From: Madurella fahalii
Taxonomy: Eukaryota; Ascomycota; Sordariomycetes; Sordariales
Direction: 5' to 3'
Assembly: GCA_029876055.1 (NCBI GenBank)
Contig: CM056879.1
Span: 62,001 to 126,000, forward strand
DNA: 64,000 bases
Shown: positions 34,783 to 44,681 of the stretch, piece after piece
Numbering within the stretch: the stretch's first letter is position 1
Layout: every line of letters starts with the position of its first letter
Position numbers and translations under genes: made by a program
Notes under the pieces: model-generated
Told to the model about the DNA's origin: nothing
The model's database searches: none
The model's input: the letters and a program-made list of their open reading frames with translations, nothing else

Positions 34783-36542
34783 ATGGCGCCAGAGAAACAG
34801 TCTCTCGCAACCCCATCGCCAACATCGGCCAAGAAGCGCCGCGCGTCTGGCAAAGACGGGGGCATCTCTCCCCCGTTGAAGCGCAAAGCCCAGGCTGCCA
34901 TCTCGAGTACGCTTCGCCGCACTCGCTACGTCTGTTGCGTTCGTCACTGATGCGCTGTAGAAAACGCTGTCGCGAATTTCTTCACCCCGGCGTCGCAAAA
35001 GCCGAAAGAACCTACGACCTGGGTCGAGAGAAGCCCCGAGCTCGACTTGCCCACCACCCTTCTTGTCGGGAAATATGCTCCCGATCGGTGTAACTCTGGT
35101 GCAGGAGATACGGCAGTGAAGAGGCGGAAGATTGCTGCGTTCGATTTGGTATTATAAGCTACACTACACTCTTCTGGACTAGCGCTCATGTGACATAGGA
35201 TTCGACTCTGATCACGACGGCGTCGGGCAAACGCCATGGCGACGGCCCTGCGGACTGGAAGTGGTGGCACCATTCTGTTCCAGAGCGGCTTCGACAAATG
35301 TACTACGAAGAAGAGTATGTCATATTGTGCTTTGGACTCGTACCAGCTATATTGACGTGGTCTGATTGCCGCCAGGTACCAGGTCGTCATTTTCACAAAC
35401 CAAGGGGGACTGACGCTCCACCCGGATCCCAAGTCCAAAGGGCCCAAGACGGTCACAATGAGGGTCCCCATGTTCAAGCAGAAATGCAACGCTGTTCTAA
35501 GCCAGCTGGGTGTCCCAATAACCCTGTATGCCGCGACCGGCAACGATATCTACCGCAAGCCACGGACAGGAATGTGGATGGAGATGAAGGACGATTATAG
35601 CCTGTCTGAATCCGATATTGATTACGACAATAGTGTTTTCGTCGGTGACGCCGGTGGCCGTACCGCCAAGCTGAAAGGAGGGAGCACCGCCCCCAAAGAT
35701 TTTAGCTGTTCCGATCGAAATTTCGCCCACAACATTGGCATCACATACCAAAGTCCGGAGGAATTCTTCCTGGGAGAAAAGCCGCGCGCTTTTACTAGGG
35801 ACTTTGACCTGGCAAACTTTCCATTTTCAGAGCAACAGGACAACGATAGCATCCTCCTCGTAAAAACGAACGAGAAGGACGTCATCCTCTTCGTCGGCCC
35901 CCCTGGGTCCGGCAAGAGTACGTTCTACTGGAAGCACCTAATGCCTCTCGGCTACGGACGAGTCAATCAGGATACACTAAAGAGGTTTCGTTCGTCCCCT
36001 GGCCGTGTCTCGGGGGACTTGGTTTATGCTGACTCTGTGCAGTAAAGACAAGTGTTTCAAGGTAGCGGGGGAGTTGCTCAAAGAAGGATGCTCTGTAGTG
36101 GTTGGTATGTTGCGTGCTCACCGATGCCTATCGATGCATTCGCTGATTGCCCGCTGCCCACAAGACAACACCAATCCCGACGTCGACACTCGTTCCCAGT
36201 GGGTAGCGCTCGCCCGTAAACACAATGTGCCTATCCGTTGCGTCTGGTTCAAGACGCCACTGCAATTGTGCGAGCACAACGATGTTGTGCGGTCCCTCAA
36301 CAAATCGGTATGATGTTGCGCCTTCAACAAACCTCATGCCGCTGAACTAACTAACCATTGACGTCCGTCCTCAGCTGAATCCTGAAGCCCGCCAGGCGCT
36401 TCCGAAACTTGCGTTCAATGGTTTTGGATCGCGATTCAAGGAACCCAAAACGCTAGAAGGGTTCCAAGACGTCATCCAGGTGGACTTCAAATTCAGGGGA
36501 ACGAGAGAGGAGTATAACACATGGGGGCGGTACTGGCTTTGA
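34783..36542 (+). CDS. Polynucleotide kinase 3'-phosphatase (PNKP)
   Basis: Repairs strand-break ends by removing 3' phosphate and adding 5' phosphate to DNA, for ligation in single- and double-strand break repair. Seven exons: 34783-34906, 34961-35148, 35199-35314, 35376-35984, 36043-36104, 36165-36307, 36375-36542 (469 aa); introns are 50-67 nt. The N-terminus is basic (SAKKRRASGK, PPLKRKA), a likely nuclear signal. There is no FHA domain, as in S. pombe Pnk1. The HAD-type phosphatase domain has the DxDST motif at 103-107 (FDLDSTLI, split by intron 2), IFTNQGG, and FVGDAGGR. The kinase P-loop GPPGSGKST is at about 317-325, followed by NQDTLKSKDKC and the C-terminal RFKEP...EGFQDV block. Exons 5-6 are short, and their junctions were set by frame continuity. 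Confidence 0.94.
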
Positions 36543-38303
36543 AGGGGACAAGGCTTAGATGTTGGATGTGGGGCCGCCACAACCGGAACTTAAATATGAG
36601 TGGAGGAGGTGCAGCGGGGTGATACAGCTGCGATCCGAAGCTGTTCCGCATCCATCTTTTTGGGTCGTCAGGATTGGCACTCAGCGGCTCCCAGGGTCCT
36701 CAGTAGCCTTGACTGCAACCCACCGACAAGAGTGACGGCCCTGACCATGTGATGGAACGACGTCTGTGATCCTGGTGAGTGTACTCCCAGTTGGTATATG
36801 CATGTGTCTTTGCTGAGCCGCAGCTATTCACCGCAGCCATCCGAGGGCATGTGAATATGTTGACGGCCATGTCCAAGTTTCTTGGCCGCCCACGAAACAG
36901 ACCAAGGGGTTGAGGGCAGGGGTTTTTAGGTTCGAATTAGGCGCATCTTTAGCATGCCTCGGTCTCGCATGATCACTTGCCAGACGGAGTTATCCCCAAA
37001 ACAGAGAAAGGAAGTTGTAGACCGAAGGTTGAGGTGGCGGGAATACCTTACTCAAACATCCGTGATACGGAATTCTGCCAGTCATCCAAACACCGGTGCA
37101 GACGCAGGGCAGCATATGTAATGCATGCGCCGACAGCTTGGAATCTTGACATTAGTGCGTCCCTGTATCTCCCTCGCCTATGGGTCATGTTGTAAATGCC
37201 ACGACTGGATGCTTGTGCTGTACCTTGTTCATTCTGCTGCTGGGGCTCGACGCGGTTTCTCGGTACAGTACTTTGCGGGGTGCAGGTGGTCCCCGCCTTA
37301 TCTAAACTTTCTTGAACTGGAAGGTGAGCGGGTACCTTACTAGGGCAGCGCTGGTTCAGAATTCTCCCTCTGGGAACCACGTCCGGTAATTGCAATTGAT
37401 GCCGACGCGAGTCATTATGGTCTACGTCTTTTCCGTTGTCCGCCGTCTCTTATCAGAAAGATGCAGAGGGCCATTGCACCTTAGTATGTCCCGTCTTTGC
37501 ACATTCCAGGGTAACTGTTCCTCTGCGATGTCGCGCGGTTTGCCACAGACGTGCATCAATTCCCAGATAAGATAACGCTCGAAAGAAGAAGGTGCCATCA
37601 GATAGCTCTGGCTGGCCCAGCAGCCGTACTACACCTGCGGCGATCTCCACTGGTCCCAGCATCCAGTGGAAGGGACCTGCGGTGGCAACAGAGCGAGCAC
37701 CTGCAGCTGGATCGCTCCCTCTTGCCTCCGTTGGTCAAACAACGGTTGGCGATTGGACAGTGCTTGGCCGGTTTACGTGCCTCCCTAGTATGGAATGCTC
37801 GACCGAAGCGTCCAGTGGGAGAGGCCGAAGCAATCCTTGGCTTACTCCGCAGCACCGCCGACGTCGAGATCCGCCACAGTTCCGGCCCGTGGGGTACACC
37901 ACATGAACTTTGCACGTCGAGACCCGCCGGGAGTAACACCGAGCGTTCTGCTTGTCGCGCGCCGGCGCATGGTCGTGGGCAAATGGCCTCGCCTTTTTTA
38001 ACCCTTCGTCCCCCCTTCCCCACAGTTGGGAGCGGGTTCCCCGAGGTTGTGTTCTCTCGCAGTTAATATGCAGTGCAACTCCCTCCCACCTCACCTTGTC
38101 TCAGGCCGCTACCTCCCTTGTTCCCAGCTGTCGGTATAGAAGTTTCAGCCCCCGCCCGATCGAGCGCCTAGAGTGGTCCACTGGGAAGTTGCCTGGCTTC
38201 GATCTGAGCCGTGGCTGCTCAGCAAACCTTCTGGGTCTCCGTAAAATCTTTGACCGGTCGTCCTGCTTTTACTCCTAGGTGGGAGCTTCAAGGAATAACG
38301 GCC
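36543..38303. other. Intergenic region, PNKP to the nucleoside transporter gene
   Basis: 1.76 kb without a supported gene. GC-rich frames (for example one of 171 codons at 37551-38066) are open on several frames at once, which is what random GC-rich DNA gives; none shows a recognisable domain. The last 300 bp is presumably promoter and leader of the transporter. Confidence 0.5.
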
Positions 38304-40291
38304 ATGTCTTCCCCAACCCCACACGGGCAGCGCGAGCAGCTCGCGGCGCAGGACACCATCGAGCCCAGCGCTCCGACCACCACCTTCCCACAGCAGCAGC
38401 ACTTAGAGAAGCAACTAAGTTCCAGCAGCAGCGGCGCTGATGCTGGAGTCGATGCCAAGAATGCCTCGCTCCCGGTCGAGGAGTACGGCATGGACCCGGA
38501 AAAACAAAGCGAGAGGGTCGGCTCGTTGCAGGCCAGGTCTGATTCCGAGAACGAGAGAGGGCCGCTGGTCAGACTGTGGCAGCGGCATTGGAAGAAGTTG
38601 GCCCAGTTGGTCGCCTTCATGGTATTCACCGCGTCCGTGACCCCTCACCGGTGCCCGCCCCGTGCTGTCTGTTTGTCGAACACCGAGCTGATGGTCCAGA
38701 TCGCTGCAGTTGGTGGATTTATGGACTCGTCTTCTACCGCCATACCGATGGCAAGGGTTGGCTGATCCCGACCTTGGTTTATATCGCCATCCTGGTGAGG
38801 ATCATAACGCTTTATGTCCCCGCCTCGCTAGTGCTACGCCCCGCCCGCTGGCTCTGGACTCGTTCCGTTGTCAAGGCCTACGATGCAATTCCGGCAAACT
38901 TGCACAAGCCGATCGCTGCCGCTGGGAGTGTTGCCGTCTTCCTGATCGGGAGCTTCGTGCCCGAGGAGACGGGAGACAACACGCGAGCTAACCGCGCCGT
39001 CTCCGTCTTTGGCCTCATCGTCATGCTGGCGGTTCTCACTGCCACCTCGCGCAACTGGAGAATCATCCCGTGGCATACGGTCATTGCTGGCATGTTGACG
39101 CAATTTATCGTCGCCGTCTTCGTGCTGCGCACGCAGGCCGGATACGACATCTTCAAATTCATTTCTGACATGGCGCGTGCGCTCCTGGGTTTCGCCCGCG
39201 ATGGCATGGAGTTCCTGACCGACGAAAACCTGGCCGCGCGGACGTGGTTCCTGATAAGCGTTATCCCCGCGATCATCTTCTTCATCGCCCTTGTCCAGAT
39301 GCTCTACTACGTCGGATTCCTGCAGTGGTTCATTGCAAAGTTTGCCGTCTTCTTCTTTTGGAGTCTGCGCGTCTCGGGCGCCGAGGCCGTCGTCGCCGCT
39401 GCCACGCCCTTCATCGGCCAGGGCGAATCAGCCATGCTCATCCGCCCCTTCATGGACCACCTGACCATGGCAGAAATTCACCAGATCATGACGTGTGGCT
39501 TTGCCACGATTGCTGGCTCCGTCCTAGTCGCCTACATTGGCATGGGCCTGAACGCCCAAGCACTGGTATCGAGTTGTATCATGTCCATCCCCGCCACTCT
39601 GGCCGTCTCCAAAATCAGATATCCTGAGACACAGACGCCCATAACGGCCGGCAAAGTCGAGGTACCCCCCAACAAAGAGGACGAACATACCGTCAACGCG
39701 CTTCATGCCTTCACCAACGGCTCTTGGTTCGGCCTGAAGATTGGCGCCACGATCGTCGCATGCATTCTTACTGTTGTCGCCTTTGTGGCCTTGGTCAACG
39801 GTTTACTGGGATGGTGGGGCGGTTACTGGGGCATCAGCGATCCCCCACTTTCTCTCGAACTCATCCTCGGCTATGTCCTGTACCCTGTAGCGTGGCTGCT
39901 TGGAGTGCCCAAGAACGACCTCCGTGCAGTGGGTGAGCTCATCGGCAAGAAGATCATTGTTAACGAGTTCGTTGCCTTCAGAGCGTTGGTTACTGAGGCA
40001 CCCTACATCCATATGGCGGCACGCTCAAAGTTGATTGCTACCTACGCCTGCTGTGTAAGCATTTCAATCTCCAGGAGTTTCTAAGGGTTCCAGTCATGCT
40101 GACCATCTGATCAATAGGGCTTTGGCAATATTGGCTCTCTCGGCATCCAGATTGGTGTGCTTTCGCAGATCTCGCCCAGGCGTTCTGGCGACGTCGTTAA
40201 AGTCTCCGTCTCGGCACTCTTCTGCGGTATTCTATCGACTCTGACCTCGGCTAGTATTGCCGGTATGCTGTTCAACGATGGAATGGTCTAG
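38304..40291 (+). CDS. Concentrative nucleoside transporter (CNT/NupC family)
   Basis: A cation-coupled nucleoside importer of the plasma membrane. The model is 38304-38632, 38710-40054, 40118-40291 (615 aa). Intron 1 (77 nt, GTCCGT...CAG) and intron 2 (63 nt, GTAAGC...TAG) restore MVFTAWWIYGLVFYR and YACC-GFGNIGSLGI. The N-terminal 100 residues are hydrophilic (Ser/Gln/Glu-rich); multiple membrane helices follow. Family hallmarks are the GQGESAMLIRPF loop, the EIHQIMTCGFATIAG block, NEFVAF before helix 7, and GFGNIGSLGIQIGVL near the C-terminus. The length fits fungal CNTs. The ATG was chosen over an upstream in-frame GTG. No nucleoside-metabolism gene is adjacent. Confidence 0.93.
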
Positions 40292-41480
40292 GGACATTGG
40301 CCGCGCCGATTTATCCAGCGGCCGTGATAATCAGTACAATTCCCGCGTTTTAGTGTTTGAAGATATTCAGTTGTAGGAACTTCAGGCAGGCCAGACAGTT
40401 TTTCGGCAGTCCCTCCGTGTCAGTCAGCCCCCTCGGTTAATTTTCAAGACCCAACCAAATTAGCGGAAGTGCGAAGTTGGAGTCAATGGTTGGCCTCTTG
40501 ATTGACTCAACCGGAGGCACAAATAATACGCTATCTAAAAAGTAAACATCCGCCGCCGCTGCCTAAGTGGATTTGGGTGGATATAAAAGATCGGAGTTAC
40601 CTTGGAATCAGCATGCTGTCCACAATCTTAGATAGTTTGAATACATTGTTACGCATAGTCCTCTATGGCCCAGGATCGCTGCAGCAATGGTATAATTAGT
40701 CGCTTTCTTGACAAAGCCAGAGAACTACAGCATCGGGTTCTCGCAACTGGAACGCTATCTTTTGCCCAAATTAAGACCTATTGGTCCAAAACTACCAAGT
40801 ATTGCCCCCAATTTCCAGATATCGGTCCACGTCCTCCGATTCCGATTAGATAAATCGAAGGCGAAGCTCTCGGTTCAAGAAGTCAAAACCGAGGTGCGCC
40901 ACTTCGCCAGTCTCAGCATAATCGTCGGCAGCCTTTCCCGGAACATGTAGATGCTAGGGAGTCTAGGTTTAAGAGCATTGCCCGTAAGGAACACCGGTCG
41001 TCAAAGTGTGTGATGATGGCGAAACCGCCTCCATCCAAACTTCACTTACGCTCGGAGAGAGAGCCAGATTCATCCTTTTGATCTCTCGAGCCATTCTCCC
41101 AAGTTCCGCTTTATGTCTGCGCATACGGCTGTTGAGTCTTCTACTGCCAAATAGGGTACTTAAGCCTGTGCCGTCGTGTCTTCCTGCTGGGAACAGGAAA
41201 CGCAGGGGTGGGAAGCCTAAAATTAGTCTGCTAATTGTTATGGCTAAGATGTGTATCCCAATGACCATGTCGGACGCGGCGAAGCCTAGTTCGCATAGAA
41301 AGCTGGGCATGCATCTGCAGGAGACTGCAGGTTAAACAGGAAGGAAGAACATTTTCGAAAACTAAATAGTGTACTGCCGGTGATAGAGCAAAAGAATGTC
41401 ACAAAGTAAGTATTCACCAGAAACAAGCATGCCATTAGTAGCGCTGCTGCCTCTACTTCTGATACCCTATCCCCCAGTTT
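40292..41480. other. Intergenic region, nucleoside transporter to the first GH43 gene
   Basis: About 1.2 kb, AT-richer than its surroundings (40500-41400). It lies between two 3' ends. A minus-strand frame at 40969-41310 has some protein-like character but no recognisable family. No repeat ends or RNA genes were found. Confidence 0.5.
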
Positions 41481-42575
41481 CTACACAACTGGCCACCCGC
41501 TTGAGAAATCCAGCCTGTTCCAGCCGAAGCGCTTCTGGCCATCGGCATAACCAACCCTCGTATCGACATAATGGTAGTACAAGACCTTAGATGATTAGGG
41601 TCAACGTCGTACAATATCTCTTGTGCAAAGGTCTGGGCCACTTACCGGTCCGTACGTCGGGTCTTGGTAAACACCTTGACCACCAGGGCCATAGACCCAG
41701 CTATGAGACTCGAGGACCATGGTACCGCCACCAGAGCGGCAGGATCTGCCCGTCCGGTCGGCAAACCCCCCAGTAGCGGACGTTGACCGGCAAACCAGAA
41801 TCCGATACTCTTTCCCAGGTGCAGGCCTATCTCTATCATATCCACAGCAGGACCCCTTTGAAAAGAACAAATAGTAGTATCCTCCATGCCGAAATATGCT
41901 GGGGCCTTCCATTGCCCTGTCTCCGCTGTCAAACGACAGCTGGACTGCCGAACTGCCCGAATTAACCGCTGTTGGTGTCCCGCTCATCCGCACCTGATGA
42001 ATGCCGTCCCACCAACTGCCAAAAGTGAGGTAGTAGGTCCCGTCGACGCCGATCAAGTTTCCGTCGATGGCGTTATACGGCTTTCCCGGGCTGGACGTCA
42101 CCCCGATTGCGCCCAGGTCGGTCCAAGTCCCCACGTCCATGCTGGAAGAACGGGCGAGCCCGATAGCCGAAGTCTGCGAACCGAAGGTGCTGACCGAGTA
42201 GTACAAGTAATACTCATTGTTGACTAAGGATACGTCTGGTGCCTGGGGCCTTTATCAGTCGGATAAGCCCGCCACTAGTAGGCTTTGTCACGTTGGCATA
42301 CTGACCCAGAGGTCCTGGTTTCCTGGTAAATTGATAGAAGATCCGCGAGGCACGGCTGCTCCCCGGTATGTCCAAGGACCAGTGAGATCGGGTGCCGTAT
42401 GGACGGCGATCCGCCCCCCCGTGGAAAAGCGGAAATAGGTCCCATCGGGACGACGGATTATAGATGGATCGTGCGTGTTAGTGCATGTCCCTGTGCACGC
42501 CTCCGGTAGCGCGTAGCCGGAGACCAAACCAGGGACCACAGCGAGGACTTGAGCCAGTATAGAGATCCTGGCCAT
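41481..42575 (-). CDS. Secreted GH43 endo-arabinanase (arabinan endo-1,5-alpha-L-arabinosidase type)
   Basis: Cleaves the alpha-1,5 backbone of pectic arabinan outside the cell. Exons on the minus strand: 42575-42306, 42242-41646, 41585-41481 (323 aa); introns are 63 and 60 nt, both with GT(C/A)AGT donors, joining at LW-APDVSL and DPTYGP-VLYYHY. A signal peptide (MARISILAQVLAVVPGLVSG) is followed by the five-bladed propeller. The GH43 catalytic trio is visible: Asp36 in HDPS (base), Asp150 in NAIDGNL (pKa modulator) and Glu202 in MEGPSIF (acid). GGQGVYQDPTYGP and the FGW...D-x-S-x-GWPV ending are typical of endo-arabinanases. It is divergent from a second GH43 gene with the same protein length. 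Confidence 0.93.
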
Positions 42576-43250
42576 CACGAATTGACAACCAATCAGACGT
42601 TTCCAGTAAGCGTGAAATCTCTGGTTCTGTTTCCAGACTGTCGAACGACAATTTACAAGCTTTATAAGCATGTATTAGTGAATCGACTTAGCGGGTAGGC
42701 CTGACATTGTGAGGAGCCGACAAGAGGCTGTGTTCTCCGTTCGCCCCGCCTACAGGCCAAAAGAGCACCCAAGGATCAGGCTACGAGATGTTTTGGATTC
42801 TTCCGGTAGGAAGGGAACGAACAACTATGTTATTCCACCCAGTTAGGAGGTTTATTGGCCTGTATAGGGCAGGCTAGAGCCGGAGTATTCTAGTGATTGA
42901 TGGACTTTCCCCCAGCACGGGCCTGACCAATGTCGTGTCGGGGTTTGAATCCCCGGGAAGAAGGCAGATGCCTGGTTAAGAGGTAGATGCGCGCCAATCA
43001 GAGGATTAGGTTGATGCAAGGCGAAATGCACAGGTTGTATACCAAGATTCACCACGGCAAAAAGGAGGCGGGGTCTAGCTCCGTAAATTGCTACTTTGGA
43101 GGATTTTCTCCGTCTCGATTTTATACTGCTGCTATGTACTTGTGATAAAGAAGCAGGGGTACAAACAAACAACCGTTTAGTTGGGAGTAGAGCTCAAAAC
43201 CCAACATTAAGCTACTAGCGCCGACCTTCGTGGACCTCCATACGTGCAAA
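42576..43250. promoter_or_regulatory. Bidirectional promoter between the two GH43 genes
   Basis: 675 bp separate the two start codons. By eye I find two CreA/Cre1-type SYGGRG matches (CCCCGC at 42744-42749, GCGGGG at 43068-43073) and one XlnR-type GGCTAR match (GGCTAG at 42872-42877). Carbon repression and pentose induction of arabinan genes is established in ascomycetes; that these particular hexamers act is inference. A cloverleaf-like CGGGGTTTGAATCCCCG string at 42937-42953 looks like a tRNA T-arm but has no matching acceptor stem. Confidence 0.4.
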
Positions 43251-44409
43251 ATGAAGGCTGCGCCCTTACTAGTTTGGATTCTCTCAGCCTTTATAACTAT
43301 TTTATCAGCTGCAACCTTCACGAATCCTCTTAAAGCGAGAGATGGATCCGATCCTCACATCGTTTACGCTGACGGGTTTTACTACTTGATGACCACTACG
43401 TGGACCAACCTACAGATAACTCGAGCGAAGACCCTGGAAGGGCTCAAGACTGGCGAGAACAAGGTAGTGTGGACTGATGCAAACCCAGCAAGGTGCTGCA
43501 ACGTCTGGGCTCCCGAACTTCACAAGATTGACAACACGTACGCTCTTTCCAGGGAAAAAGTGAAGGACCCTGTAGCTAACACCCCTTCGGCAGATGGTGG
43601 ATTTATTATACCGCGGGTAACCGTGCAAACTTGGACGGCCAACGCAGTCACGTCCTCAGAGGTACTAATAGCAGCTATAAGCCCCACGTCCCCGCCGCGT
43701 AATGAGTGCTAACTGGCCATGTATAGGCGGTGCGACGCCATGGGACACGTTTTCCTACGCTGGTCAACTTACACGTGATTGGGGCATCGACGGCACTGTT
43801 CTCCGCTTTCCGAGCCAGAACTATTTTGTTTGGTCATGCTTCCCTCGGCCGCAATCACAATCCCTCTGCATTGCGCCCATGAACTCACCCACATCGCTCG
43901 GGGCGTCCCGGGTGCTTTCTGAGCCGACTCTATCCTGGGAGCGAGTTGGGAACCCTGTCAACGAGGGCGCCGCGGCGCTTTACCATGATGACAGGATATT
44001 CTTGACATATAGCGCCAGCTATTGCTGGACCAGCAGCTACCAGCTTGGCCTCCTCACATACAGAGGGTCCGGAGATCCAATGTTAGCTACGAGTTGGACA
44101 AAGTCAGGGCCTGTCTTTAGCTCAGCAAACGGGAACTACGGGACTGGACATAATGCGTAAGTTGCATGAACATCGGTCCATTCTGAGAATCCGGTACAGA
44201 AGCTAATCTGCCTGCTCAAAAGATTTTTCTTGAGTCCTGATGGATCGGAGATATGGAATGTCTACCATGCGACATGGATCAGGGAGGGCGCCTGCGACGG
44301 GAACAGATACACCGCCGCTAAAAGAGTTAACTGGAACTCAGATGGCTCGCCAGATTTTGGGAGGGCAGATGCTCCTGGAACTAATATTACTGGTCCGTCT
44401 GGCGAATGA
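43251..44409 (+). CDS. Secreted GH43 exo-arabinanase / arabinofuranosidase type enzyme
   Basis: Exons 43251-43537, 43594-43661, 43727-44156, 44223-44409 (323 aa); introns are 56-66 nt. A signal peptide (MKAAPLLVWILSAFITILSA) precedes the propeller. Catalytic candidates are Asp34 in GSDPHIVY (base), Asp140 in GIDGTVL (modulator) and Glu198 in NEGAAALY (acid). RCCNVWAPELH and the final WNVYHAT...R..TAAKRVNWNSDGSP block match the GH43 subgroup that contains exo-1,5-alpha-L-arabinanases and arabinofuranosidases (GH43_26-like). The small 68-nt second exon was placed because it restores TWWIYYTAGNRANLDGQ. With the endo-type enzyme across the shared promoter it would give an endo plus exo pair for arabinan. 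The exact specificity is not certain. Confidence 0.9.
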
Positions 44410-44681
44410 TGACTTTCCTGTGCTTCCTGAAAGGTGTCAAGAAAGAGCCAATCATTAGCGACTGCATAATAGTAGTGGGCCTTGTGTTCTCCATGCCATT
44501 TCATGATCGGTGAAATTAACATTGTTCTCTGTGGGTTTGCTACTACATTGTTTGAGGCAGTGAACGCAAGATTGCTCGCTGCCCTTTTCATTCCCATACT
44601 GGTGTCACCTTCTTTCATCCCTCTCCATTCGTACTGTGAATAATCGACATCCTCTTCGGGTTCGAAAGTCCCTTTCCGGAT

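Noticed and set aside
37551..38066. 171-codon open frame upstream of the nucleoside transporter
   Set aside because: Three to five overlapping frames on both strands are open at once in GC-rich DNA, and no motif supports any of them.
40969..41310. Minus-strand frame of 113 codons
   Set aside because: The N-terminus looks hydrophobic and protein-like, but the plus strand is also open over the same span and no family could be assigned.
42937..42953. CGGGGTTTGAATCCCCG, a T-arm-like hairpin
   Set aside because: The bases that should form the acceptor stem do not pair with any upstream segment; no anticodon arm is found.
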